Part shown: piece after piece, positions 18,181-26,881 of the stretch
Layout of the letters: every line of letters begins with the position of its first letter
Position numbering within the stretch: the stretch's first letter is position 1
Translations under genes and position numbers: made by a program
Assembly: GCF_036541405.1 (NCBI RefSeq)
Contig: NZ_JAZHFS010000011.1
Span: forward strand, 94,353 to 158,352
Direction of reading: 5' to 3'
Length of the DNA stretch: 64,000 nt
From: Clostridium_AD frigoriphilum
Lineage (GTDB): Bacteria; Bacillota; Clostridia; Clostridiales; Clostridiaceae
Notes under the pieces: model-generated
Databases searched by the model: none
What the model was told of the DNA's origin: nothing
What the model saw: only the letters and a program-made list of their open reading frames with translations

Positions 18181-19640
18181 TTTATCCCCTTTACCCTTTC
18201 ACTAATTCTATTGAAAGAATCCTCAGAATTAAAAATGCCTAAAATTCCATGAATCTCTGATCCAAACACATTAAATTCCTCAATCTGTTTTATAGAATCA
18301 AAAATATTAATTATTCTTCTACCCTCAGGTCCCACTACTATGATACCTAACTCTATATTCTCTAATTTTATCTCTTTTTTTATTTCTATCAAATCTTTCA
18401 CTTCATTTTCATTCAATGTTGTAAGTCTACTTAAATCAATAAGAAGTATTAAAGTTGAAGACTTGTTTAATAGCCCAATGAAATCCTTAAGTCCACTGAT
18501 AAAGTTCTCCTTTTGAGATTTAAAAATACTGAATATATACTTGCCTTTTGTATAGTTATAAGCTCTTTCCATTAGCTTTATCACCTGCGTTTGGATATGG
18601 TTGCTTTTTTTTTGATTTAGCTCTACTCCATCCTCATATAGCCTAATGACATCGTTGTATATTTCATTGAAATCTGTAATAAAATTATCAATTTTATTTT
18701 TGTTTTTCAATCTACTAAATGCTTTTACAGCTTCATGGTGTAAAGGTGTTATTATGTAAATATCTTCCTTGCTTATATTAAATTCTTTAGACATACTAAA
18801 TGCTATTTTATATAACTTCATAACTGCCTTAAGAATAATTATATACAAATTATTGTCATCATCAATAAAACTATAGTCCTTTTCTGCCACCTTACTTCTA
18901 CTTAGATCCACTATGTTTATTTTTTCAATATAAAATAAAGCAAAATATGTATACAGTTCATTCTCGTCGATATCTGTGGATATAATAATTTCAAAAGTTT
19001 TTATATCATTATCACATGAACTTTCCAAAAAATAATTGTCACCAATACTTGAATATACAAGAGATCCAATATCCTGAGCACTATTTAATATCATTAGTAT
19101 TACTGGGGATACCATAGGTATATCCTCTTCAAAAAAGAAGGTTATATAATACTTATTTTCTCCTTTAACTTTTTTACTTAAGTAAGAAGAAATAATTCCA
19201 GGCTCAGACTGCTTTATAATAGTCTTTTCTTCTACCTTCTTATTAACTCTTATAAAAACTTCAATCATTTCTTTAATTCTGATAGCATCACTTACAAGAT
19301 TCTCCATAATTTCCTTAGATCCCTGATCTTTTTTATATAAAAGCATCTTTTTAACGGTATCCAAACCTTCAAAACATAGCGATACAATACTCTGATCAAA
19401 AATAATTGAGCCATTCCTTGCACAATCCAGCATATCTTCAACTTTATGCATAAGATTTCCAATCTTCTCATACCCTACCATATGAGAAGATCCTTTTATA
19501 GTATGTGCTATTCTGAACAACTCATTAACGTCAAGATCAGAGTATTCCATTTCGAGTCGTATTATACATTCTTCTGCCCTTTGCAGCATATCTTCCGTTT
19601 CTTCCATATATAACTGCATCATCTCATCCACTAAACTCAC
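18177..19640 (-). CDS. HPt domain protein with a STAS-like C-terminal domain
   Basis: 487 aa. An N-terminal HPt domain has His46 in AHTIKGSSHMVG. A long middle (about 140-350) with no recognised motif follows. Residues about 375-480 show a STAS-like pattern: STLILLIDLSRLTTLNENEV, then ELGIIVVGPEGRRIINIF. HPt domains relay phosphate; STAS domains bind partner proteins as in SpoIIAA. I do not know an established protein with this order in a Che operon. The start may be the GTG at 19640 or a second GTG at 19631, which is better spaced from GGGGGTGA. It overlaps cheR by 4 bp. Confidence 0.8.
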   Translation of the reverse strand: MSLVDEMMQLYMEETEDMLQRAEECIIRLEMEYSDLDVNELFRIAHTIKGSSHMVGYEKIGNLMHKVEDMLDCARNGSIIFDQSIVSLCFEGLDTVKKMLLYKKDQGSKEIMENLVSDAIRIKEMIEVFIRVNKKVEEKTIIKQSEPGIISSYLSKKVKGENKYYITFFFEEDIPMVSPVILMILNSAQDIGSLVYSSIGDNYFLESSCDNDIKTFEIIISTDIDENELYTYFALFYIEKINIVDLSRSKVAEKDYSFIDDDNNLYIIILKAVMKLYKIAFSMSKEFNISKEDIYIITPLHHEAVKAFSRLKNKNKIDNFITDFNEIYNDVIRLYEDGVELNQKKSNHIQTQVIKLMERAYNYTKGKYIFSIFKSQKENFISGLKDFIGLLNKSSTLILLIDLSRLTTLNENEVKDLIEIKKEIKLENIELGIIVVGPEGRRIINIFDSIKQIEEFNVFGSEIHGILGIFNSEDSFNRISERVKGIK

Positions 19641-19649
19641 CCCCTAAAA

Positions 19650-20060
19650 TTATTTAACTATTTGTATTATGGCCGTTCTCCATCTTTCCAGCTTTTGTAC
19701 TGAATAATCAATGACACTTATGACATACTCTGTACTTTTTAAAGGCTCATTTATATAATCATTAGCTCCATACTCTAAAGAGCTTAGTATTTTATCCATA
19801 GTTGAATGCTCTGTCATCATTATAACCTGTGTCATTGGATCATATTTTTTTATTTCCCTTAAAAGTTGAAGTCCATCTATCTCTGGCATCGCAATATCTA
19901 TTAATACAATATGGTACTTGTCACCCTTTATTTTTTCAAATGCCTCAGCGTCACTTTGGGTAGTTTCAACTTTATAACCTTCCTGCTCTAGCTGTTTTTT
20001 AAGTGTGACTAATACTTCGTCTTGTTCATCAACTATTAGAATCTTATATTTATACTTCAT
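19650..20060 (-). CDS. Response regulator receiver protein, missing the conserved lysine
   Basis: 136 aa, a single receiver domain. Phospho-acceptor Asp55 (LIDIAMPEIDG), Asp11 and Thr83 are present. The lysine that should stand in the Y-x-x-KP motif is Glu105 (YINEPLKS). This lysine is nearly invariant and helps phosphorylation-driven switching, so the protein may signal weakly or act as a constitutive or phosphate-sink form. It sits between cheB and the HPt-STAS gene. Confidence 0.88.
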   Translation of the reverse strand: MKYKYKILIVDEQDEVLVTLKKQLEQEGYKVETTQSDAEAFEKIKGDKYHIVLIDIAMPEIDGLQLLREIKKYDPMTQVIMMTEHSTMDKILSSLEYGANDYINEPLKSTEYVISVIDYSVQKLERWRTAIIQIVK

Positions 20061-20096
20061 TAGAATCCTCCCTACAATAAATAGAAATCTTATACC

Positions 20097-21176
20097 TTAA
20101 GTTCTTTTCACTGCTTTTATTATTGCATCTGCTACCTTATAAGAGGGTAGCACTATTTCTGCACCGCCTCTTTCTATTGCTTCCCTTGGCATACCGAAAA
20201 CCACTGCCGTAGATTCATCCTCAGCGATGGTAATGCCTCCTGCGCGTCGTATCTTTACCATAGCATCAGCTCCATCGTCCCCCATTCCTGTCATTAAAAC
20301 ACCGATTACATTTTTCCCACCATAAGCTTCAAGCACAGATTCCATAGTTACATTTACTGAGGGCATAAACATTGTTTTAGGATTACTTGGAAGTCTTAAG
20401 GTACCTTTCTCTCCCCTTACCACCAACTGATATCCTCCACGAGCAAGAAATCCTCTACCATTTTGGAGAACGTCACCTGCATCTGCTTCCTTGATTGGAA
20501 TACGGCAAGCACCATCTAATCTTTTTGCAAAAGAAGCGGTAAAAGATGGAGGCATGTGTTGTATTATAATTACAGCGGCTTTCAGATCCTCTGGAAGCAA
20601 CGGCAATACCTCCATGAGAGTTCCAGGCCCGCCTGTAGAAATGCCTATCACAACCACTTTTGACAGTCCCATAGTTTCTGAGATGTCTGGTTTCTTTACG
20701 GCTCCAAGTCTCCTTGAAGAAACACTGCTACTACGCCTTTGTATTCTATCTCTTATACTTTTCTTATTTACATTTTTATAAGCTAGCTTTATTTTTTGTA
20801 TTATCTCCCTACCAACTATATGAATATTAGAAGATACAGTTCCTGAAGGTTTTGCAACATAATCAAAAGCACCAAGTTCTAACGCCTCAAAAGTAGTCAT
20901 TGCACCTTCTTCTGTAAGAGAGCTCACCATTAAAATAGGCATTTGTGGGTAATCACTGAGTATATATTGCATGGAGGTCAACCCATCCATAACCGGCATA
21001 TTGATATCCATGGTAACCACATCCGGATTCAATTCATGGACCTTTTCAATTGCATCCTGACCGTCTCTTGCAGTTCCCACCACGTCAAGACTTGGGTCAG
21101 TCATGATTATCTCTTTCAGTGCCCTTCTCATAAGAGCTGAGTCATCTACTATCAATACTTTTATTTTGTCGTTCAC
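20097..21176 (-). CDS. cheB: Chemoreceptor glutamate methylesterase CheB
   Basis: About 359 aa. N-terminal receiver with VTMDINMPVMDG, linker, then the C-terminal methylesterase with the catalytic triad Ser (GISTGG), His (IIQHMPPSF) and Asp (TGMGDDGADAM). I chose the GTG at 21176 because AGAGGTG lies 6 bp upstream; in-frame GTG/ATG codons at 21185/21182 overlap that ribosome site. It demethylates receptors when phosphorylated by CheA. Confidence 0.95.
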   Translation of the reverse strand: MNDKIKVLIVDDSALMRRALKEIIMTDPSLDVVGTARDGQDAIEKVHELNPDVVTMDINMPVMDGLTSMQYILSDYPQMPILMVSSLTEEGAMTTFEALELGAFDYVAKPSGTVSSNIHIVGREIIQKIKLAYKNVNKKSIRDRIQRRSSSVSSRRLGAVKKPDISETMGLSKVVVIGISTGGPGTLMEVLPLLPEDLKAAVIIIQHMPPSFTASFAKRLDGACRIPIKEADAGDVLQNGRGFLARGGYQLVVRGEKGTLRLPSNPKTMFMPSVNVTMESVLEAYGGKNVIGVLMTGMGDDGADAMVKIRRAGGITIAEDESTAVVFGMPREAIERGGAEIVLPSYKVADAIIKAVKRT

Positions 21177-21285
21177 GCCCATCACCTCTTGTAATTATTA
21201 TATAAATTAGGCATACACAAAGCATAAATTTTATTAATACTTTGTGTACACCCTCATTAATCATCACCTATATAGACGCATAAAT

Positions 21286-22761
21286 TCAGCTAAAACTCAG
21301 CACCTTACTAATATCAAGAATTAAAATTATTCTTTTTCCACCTTCCAGCTTACCAACACCCTCTACATAGTCGCTGTCTATTCCACTGCTCAATATATCT
21401 GGCGGAGACTCTATAAGGTTTTTTTCAAACCTGAGAACTTCCAATACTGAATCTACCACAATTCCTGTTCTTTTCCCATTAAAATCAACTATGATAATCC
21501 TTGTAGCATCCGTTACCGGTTTTTGTGGAAAACTAAAGAGCTTTCTTAAATCCAGAGCAGGGATAACATTGCCTCTTAGATTTACAATCCCTTCTATAAA
21601 ATATGGAGCCCTAGGTACCTTAGTAACTTCTGGCATCCTATTGATTTCCTGAACATTAGCTATCTTAACTCCATACTCTTCCACATCTATTTTGAAGGTA
21701 ACCAATTGCTCTTCCTCAATCAACTGTGTAGTAATACCTCTCTCCTCATTACCTTGTTTATGAGTTCCATTTACACCACTAATTGCACTTAATTCGTCCT
21801 CTGATACTAATTTTGAAGGTTCAAGAATTAGTATCATTCGTTTACCATTATTTAGCTTTGCAATTCCTTTAAGCTGTTCCCCACTTTGGGATGAGAATTT
21901 CGGAGGTGGCTGAATAATATTTGTTGGTACCTTCAAAACTTCTGAGATCTTGTCCACCATAATTCCAGCACTGAAACTACCCATATCTATTACAAGTATT
22001 CTGGTATGGTCATCGATTTCCATTTGTTCCATTCCAAAATAAGTCCTTAAATTTATAATTGGAAGCAAATTATCTCGCAATGAAACTACTCCTTCTATAT
22101 AGGCCTCACAATTTGGAATCTTTACAACTTGAGGTACACGTATAATTTCTTTTACTTTCATGATTCCAATAGCATATTCCTCTTTATCTAAGAGAAATGA
22201 AACTAGTTGCTCCACATCTATAGAGTCAGCACTAACGTTCTTTACTAAGGTACTGTTATTCTGAGAACTTTGGGCCTGATTTTTTTTCAGCTGTTTAACG
22301 GTACCATTGACATTTAAAGCTCTTACAACATCTAAAATCATTACAAGCCGCGTTCCATTATTAAGCTTCAAAACACCATTTAAATAGTCAGAATCCACAT
22401 TTTTAACAATATGGGGTGGTTCTTCTATATTGTCAGTAGCTACTCTAATTACCTCAGATACCTTATCGACAAGCATTCCTGTAGCTTTACCCTCCACATC
22501 AATGACAAGGATCCTGCTGGTTTCATCTTTCGATTTTCTTTCTAAGTTAAACCTGGTTCTTCCATCTATAATAGGTAATACATTACCTCTCAAGTTGCAA
22601 GCACCTTCCAGATAGTTTGGTGCATTGGGTACCTTGGTGATATCAGGAACCCTTATAATTTCTTTAACATCCATTATATCAGCGCCAAACTCATCCTCTC
22701 CAAGTAGGAAGGTAACTAGCTGGCGCTCTGTAACGATAGCATTGTTTATACCAGTAGCCAT
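21286..22761 (-). CDS. Triple CheW-domain scaffold protein (491 aa)
   Basis: Three CheW domains (about residues 12-155, 182-318, 350-491), each with the 'V(S/T)F.....E(F/Y)...I..VKEI/NVQEI.R(V/M)P' opening and a LRGN/LRDN-(V/L)LP strand. It starts 18 bp after the receptor gene with GGAGGG before the ATG. Paralogue of the 534-aa protein at the far end of the operon; two triple adaptors with one CheA suggests an unusually cross-linked array. Confidence 0.93.
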   Translation of the reverse strand: MATGINNAIVTERQLVTFLLGEDEFGADIMDVKEIIRVPDITKVPNAPNYLEGACNLRGNVLPIIDGRTRFNLERKSKDETSRILVIDVEGKATGMLVDKVSEVIRVATDNIEEPPHIVKNVDSDYLNGVLKLNNGTRLVMILDVVRALNVNGTVKQLKKNQAQSSQNNSTLVKNVSADSIDVEQLVSFLLDKEEYAIGIMKVKEIIRVPQVVKIPNCEAYIEGVVSLRDNLLPIINLRTYFGMEQMEIDDHTRILVIDMGSFSAGIMVDKISEVLKVPTNIIQPPPKFSSQSGEQLKGIAKLNNGKRMILILEPSKLVSEDELSAISGVNGTHKQGNEERGITTQLIEEEQLVTFKIDVEEYGVKIANVQEINRMPEVTKVPRAPYFIEGIVNLRGNVIPALDLRKLFSFPQKPVTDATRIIIVDFNGKRTGIVVDSVLEVLRFEKNLIESPPDILSSGIDSDYVEGVGKLEGGKRIILILDISKVLSFS

Positions 22762-22779
22762 AACTATTCCCTCCCTTCT

Positions 22780-24726
22780 TTACATATTTTGCAGTTCATC
22801 AGCTAAACCAGATATCTCTTCAATAGCCTCAGCCAATTCCTGCATTCCTTTTGACTGTTCAGAAGCTGCATTTGATGCCTGTTGTGCTGCACTACTTGCT
22901 TCCTGTGCTGCAGCTGCGATCTGATCTACACCTTTTTTTGCCTGCTCTAGAGCTATAAGAGACTCATCTGAACTCCTCTGAATTTCATTTGCTCCTGTAA
23001 GCATTTTTATCATATTATCTTCAATAATATTAAGATTATGTGTGGTTTTTTTTGCTTCCTCCACTTCTGCGAAGGAATTTTTACTAGAGAGGTCCGTATC
23101 CGCTGAAACCCTTTGAATTTGGTTTTGGATACCTCTTACAAGGTCTTTTATCTTGTCTGTATTTTCTGCTGATTCATTAGCAAGAGCTCTTATGTCAACT
23201 GCAACTACAGAGAAGCCTCTTCCGAATTCTCCTGCCCTTGCTGCTTCAATAGAACCATTTACTGCTAGCATATTTGTCTGTATAGTAACATTTACTATTG
23301 CATCCACAATTTTATCAATTCTTCTAGTGGTTTCTTCAAGACTTTTGATATTTTTGGCTGCAACCATTGAAATCTGTGCTGAGCTAGATATACCCGTGGT
23401 CATATTATCAAGTGCAATTTTATTGGTTTCTAACAGTTTTTGCAGCTCAGATATCTTATCTGCAGAGAAACCTGATCTTTCACTCATTTGCTTTGAAGCT
23501 ACAGCAAGCTTTTCAGCAAGCACAGCAGCTTTATCCGTAAGGTCGCCCTGCTCCTGCGCTCCTGAGGATATTTGCTCCATAGCCTTTAATATCTCTGCTG
23601 AAGTAGAGTTCCCTTCCTCAACATTGGCTGATAACTCTTCAGAAGCTGCTGCCATAGATTCAGAAGACTTCTGAGCATCCGTAGAAGCCTTCAAATCCTC
23701 TGCCATTTGAGTCAAGTCTTCTGCACCAGCATTCAGTTCATTAAATGCCTTGTTCTGCATTTGAATTGACCTTTCAACTTCTTCTGCAGCACTGCCCTGT
23801 TGCTCTGCAGCTACTGCAATTTGTTCAGCAATATCCAAAAAATCCACTGCTCCCTTGTTTGCATCTACTGCATTCTGGGATACTTCTACTATTCCTTTCA
23901 TGACTAAGACAACTTCTTCATTAATCTTAACAAGGTCTGCTGTAGTCTTCTTTGCATTTTCAACCTCATCATTTGCTACCTTACCTGCGTTCTCTATATC
24001 AACTACTACAACCTTCACATTGCTTTGAATCTCATTTACTAATTCTTTAATGTTTCTAGCTGACTTCTCTGATGTCTCTGCAAGATTTCTAACTTCATCT
24101 GCTACTACTGCAAAGCCTTTACCATGTTCACCAGCTCTTGCTGCTTCTATAGCTGCATTTAATGCTAAAAGATTGGTCTGGTCAGCAATTCTCACAACAG
24201 CTTGTACAATTTCACCAACTTCATTCGACTGTTTTTCCAGTTCACCAATAAGTTTTACTGATTCCATATTCGTCTCGGCAGATTCTTTGATACCCTTAAT
24301 CATAAGTTCTATGTCCTTTGATGTGTTTTGTATTAGATCTTTTGCTATTTCCGCTCTTTCAAGGGAATCCTTTGCATTCTTATCAGCAATAACTGATGCT
24401 TTATCCACTTGATTAATTGCTGCTCTTGATTGCTCGGCTGCAGAAGCAGTTTCAGTGGCTCCGCTAGCAATCTGTTGCATTGTAGATCCTAGTTCTTCCG
24501 CTGCACTGCTTGCCTCTTCTATCCCTGACGCCATTTGCTCTGTTGCTACAGCAATTCTTTCTGCTAATTGCTGTTGTTTTGCCATAGTTCTTGCCCTCAC
24601 CTTGTCCTGTGCCTGTCTTCTCGCAATTTCTCTCTTTCTCTCCATTTCATCCGTTGCAGGTGTCAACACACGTGCTGTTACCTTTTCTATTCTACTATTT
24701 GAAGGTTTTGCAAGTTTTTTTTCCAT
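22780..24726 (-). CDS. Soluble chemoreceptor with two signalling hairpin tips
   Basis: 648 aa without any transmembrane segment. It has two methyl-accepting coiled-coil hairpins in tandem, each with its own tip: DQTNLLALNAAIEAARAGEH followed by GKGFAVVADEVRNLAE (about residues 190-235), and IQTNMLAVNGSIEAARAGEF followed by GRGFSVVAVDIRALAN (about 480-525). The Ala/Glu/Gln-rich flanks hold candidate methylation sites. No ligand-binding domain is visible, only a short basic N-terminus (about residues 1-55). It is probably cytosolic, FrzCD-like in lacking a membrane anchor, and signals to CheA through the triple CheW proteins. The second tip is the more divergent of the two. Confidence 0.93.
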   Translation of the reverse strand: MEKKLAKPSNSRIEKVTARVLTPATDEMERKREIARRQAQDKVRARTMAKQQQLAERIAVATEQMASGIEEASSAAEELGSTMQQIASGATETASAAEQSRAAINQVDKASVIADKNAKDSLERAEIAKDLIQNTSKDIELMIKGIKESAETNMESVKLIGELEKQSNEVGEIVQAVVRIADQTNLLALNAAIEAARAGEHGKGFAVVADEVRNLAETSEKSARNIKELVNEIQSNVKVVVVDIENAGKVANDEVENAKKTTADLVKINEEVVLVMKGIVEVSQNAVDANKGAVDFLDIAEQIAVAAEQQGSAAEEVERSIQMQNKAFNELNAGAEDLTQMAEDLKASTDAQKSSESMAAASEELSANVEEGNSTSAEILKAMEQISSGAQEQGDLTDKAAVLAEKLAVASKQMSERSGFSADKISELQKLLETNKIALDNMTTGISSSAQISMVAAKNIKSLEETTRRIDKIVDAIVNVTIQTNMLAVNGSIEAARAGEFGRGFSVVAVDIRALANESAENTDKIKDLVRGIQNQIQRVSADTDLSSKNSFAEVEEAKKTTHNLNIIEDNMIKMLTGANEIQRSSDESLIALEQAKKGVDQIAAAAQEASSAAQQASNAASEQSKGMQELAEAIEEISGLADELQNM

Positions 24727-24839
24727 AATAATTTTGCCCCCTAAAATTTTAAATCGTTTTATTTAATGTCTTTTTCATGCTCTGGATAATAAATTATACA
24801 ATCATATTCACGCCATCTATGATAGGCTCTCTTCATTAT

Positions 24840-25199
24840 TTACTTTTTAAACTTATTCAGATTCTTTATCACCACTTCACTTTTGTATGGCTTAACCAAA
24901 AATCCTTTTGCTCCATTTAAAATGGCCTTCTGTACAAAAGCTTCCTGTCCCAGTGCTGAAATCATTATAACCACAGGAACATAGTCCATTTTTTTTATCT
25001 CCATCATACATTCAAGTCCGTCCATTATAGGCATTGTTATGTCAAGTGTAACTATATCCGGTCTCAGTTCTTGAATCTTTCTTAGTGCTACCTTTCCATT
25101 TTCAGCCTCACCTACGACCTCAAAATCATTACTTTGAAGCAATTGCTTGAGTTGCGCCCTTATAAATGCAGCATCATCTACAATTAATACTTTAGTCAT
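24840..25199 (-). CDS. cheY: CheY-type response regulator
   Basis: 119 aa, single receiver domain: acid pair DD (9-10), phospho-acceptor Asp in VTLDITMPIMDG, switch Ser in MISALGQ, and the conserved lysine in LVKPYKS. First gene of the chemosensory operon, about 110 bp before the receptor gene. Output is unknown because no flagellar switch genes are in view. Confidence 0.94.
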   Translation of the reverse strand: MTKVLIVDDAAFIRAQLKQLLQSNDFEVVGEAENGKVALRKIQELRPDIVTLDITMPIMDGLECMMEIKKMDYVPVVIMISALGQEAFVQKAILNGAKGFLVKPYKSEVVIKNLNKFKK

Positions 25200-25462
25200 A
25201 TGTATTCCCCTTCCATGTTACACAAATCTACTCAAACTCTTATTTTTACTATGCTTCTACAATATGCTTAATACTTTCAAACTGCATTCACGAGATAGAT
25301 CTACATACTTGTACCAAATTTGGTTATATTTAATAAAATTCAAAAACGTATGTAATTATAAAATAGTTTTAGTAATACACTACCTTCGCTCTTTATGTAG
25401 AACCTAGTGTCAACATCCTGTTAATATATGCTATCAGCTACTTAAATGTCACATTATAGTAA

Positions 25463-25490
25463 ATTATATAACATAATTCGCTAATGTCAA
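25463..25490 (-). promoter_or_regulatory. Likely promoter of the chemosensory operon
   Basis: On the minus strand TTGACA, 16-bp spacer, TATAAT: perfect hexamers. It would give a leader of about 255 nt before cheY. I found no recognisable riboswitch in that leader. No sigma-28-type motility promoter is seen. Confidence 0.7.
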
Positions 25491-25600
25491 TAAAAAGTAC
25501 TCACTCCGTTCGCACTGGTGACTGTCACAACTCTAAATATGTCAAAACATGTTATCCACGAACAAATCAAATGTGAGAAAGTGAAAATCTCACCTTCCCA

Positions 25601-25726
25601 CTACCAAAAATCTAAATTTTTACGTTCTTTAAATGTATTGATGATTTTATCTATGTTTTGATCATTTAAGTTATTTTGATTCTTAGCCTTTCCAAAATCA
25701 TTACTTGCATCAATAAATAATTCTAC
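25601..25726 (-). pseudogene. Fragment of a type I restriction methyltransferase gene (hsdM)
   Basis: A 41-codon stretch, preceded by a stop and closed by a stop, reads VELFIDASNDFGKAKNQNN then LNDQNIDKIINTFKERK. This resembles the C-terminal part of HsdM, whose usual form is LFI(D/N)AS..FEKGK.QN.L(T)...I.KI...(Y/F). No other part of hsdM, hsdS or hsdR is present nearby. It is a remnant of a lost restriction system. Confidence 0.65.
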
Positions 25727-25736
25727 TCAAAAATCT

Positions 25737-25847
25737 CCAAAAAACAACAAAAACCCTTGAATTCAAGGGTTTTCCATTGTATCAATATTGTTGTTTTGTC
25801 TGGTGGAGGCGAACCGTACCTACCTATATCACTGTCCATTGAAAGAA
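25737..25847. repeat. Dispersed repeat, copy B
   Basis: The better-preserved copy of the repeat also at 12371-12482. It has a perfect palindrome AAACCCTTGAATTCAAGGGTTT (arms of 11 bp), then CTGGTGGAGGCGA, whose 13 bases equal the complement of the tmRNA 3' end plus one flanking base (36022-36034), then AACCGTACC and a shared tail. The mix of a terminator and a CCA-like end suggests it descends from the 3' end of an RNA gene. Confidence 0.75.
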
Positions 25848-25999
25848 TGGAATTGTATAAATGCATTTAATATTGAGTATAATTGTGTAATTTTCAAATT
25901 CTATATAAACATCCCTCTAAACAACTGATGAGGAAAAATCCTAAAAAACAATTTATAATTAGATCTTCTGTACTCCAAGGGTTCCCCTATAATAAGAAA

Positions 26000-26455
26000 C
26001 TACCTTTTATCATTAATAAGCTTAACATTATTTAATTCACCACTTATATCTCTTATATCAAATTCATCATCTTTCTTTAGCCCAATTACCGGAATATCTA
26101 TATGAATAAGCAATCCTTCATCTACATCAAGTTTTCCTATAAACTCTTTAGGGAACTCTATATTAGTAGACATTATTTTTGCATCAATATCTTTAAATTT
26201 TAAATCTAATTCACTCTTTATTCCATTAACACAACTATCTGTTTTATTTACAAATACTCCAATTATAAGCATTGATCTTTTTATATGAGAATATATACCT
26301 TTTAACATTACAAAATTGATTGTTCCTTCAGAATATTCAAAATCAGCTGTGTTAAAGAATTTTTGTACTTCTTCAACTTCCTTTTTAATATCATTATCTT
26401 TTAACTGTCTTTCCTGTTCTTTAGCTATTTTTATTTTAACTGCCACTTTAATCAC
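26000..26455 (-). CDS. Hypothetical protein at end of the LXG operon
   Basis: 151 aa, soluble. The N-terminal third is charged helix; the rest alternates hydrophobic strands (FVMLKGIYSHIKRSMLIIGV, GLLIHIDIPVIGL). No family recognised. It starts 3 bp after the DUF5082-like gene, so it is the last gene of the type VII effector operon and could be an accessory or targeting factor. Function unknown. Confidence 0.75.
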   Translation of the reverse strand: MIKVAVKIKIAKEQERQLKDNDIKKEVEEVQKFFNTADFEYSEGTINFVMLKGIYSHIKRSMLIIGVFVNKTDSCVNGIKSELDLKFKDIDAKIMSTNIEFPKEFIGKLDVDEGLLIHIDIPVIGLKKDDEFDIRDISGELNNVKLINDKR

Positions 26456-26458
26456 TTC

Positions 26459-26881
26459 CTAGTTTACCCAATTTTCAATATGCGTTGTAACAGAATTTAT
26501 ACATGACTCTACATTACCTATTATTCCTTTAGATTCATAAATTAAATTTTCATAATGTGTTCTTTTATTATTTATTTCATCTAAATTATCATCAATTATA
26601 GTCAACATCTTGCCATAACCATTTACAAGTAATTCCTCTGTTACATTCTTCTCATATCTAGTATTAAATACATTTCCTAGCCAACATTCATATGTTTCAT
26701 TTGCAAAAGTACTTAATGACTTTTGTAAAGATTCCATATCTTCTTTCTTTTCTTTCATTTTTTTATATAAACTATCTAGAGCATCCGCTTTTTTTTGATT
26801 TGCTTCCATCATAGAGGCTTCTTCACTAAGATTTTTTTTATATGCCTCTACATCCATTTTCAAATCTTCTAACAACTTCAA
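26459..26881 (-). CDS. WXG-like helical protein (DUF5082/YwqH-like)
   Basis: 140 aa, all helical. A central W-x-G (CWLGN, near residue 68) joins two long coiled-coil halves, and the first half is rich in Lys/Glu as in YwqH-type DUF5082 proteins. In Bacillus subtilis, ywqH belongs to an operon with an LXG toxin. Such small helical proteins pair with LXG proteins for type VII export. It overlaps the membrane-protein gene by 4 bp. Confidence 0.7.
   Translation of the reverse strand: MKLLEDLKMDVEAYKKNLSEEASMMEANQKKADALDSLYKKMKEKKEDMESLQKSLSTFANETYECWLGNVFNTRYEKNVTEELLVNGYGKMLTIIDDNLDEINNKRTHYENLIYESKGIIGNVESCINSVTTHIENWVN

Larger units (their letters stand above)
25491..25999. other. Intergenic region of decayed accessory DNA
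   Basis: About 500 bp between the chemosensory operon and the type VII region. It contains the hsdM scrap (25601-25726) and the dispersed repeat copy B (25737-25847), and otherwise only AT-rich sequence. Confidence 0.5.

Noticed and set aside
23153..23674. 173-codon plus-strand frame opposite the chemoreceptor gene
   Set aside because: Shadow of the Ala/Glu-rich coiled coil; no start signals.
25200..25462. c-di-GMP riboswitch in the chemosensory leader
   Set aside because: No GEMM-like core; only AT-rich sequence.
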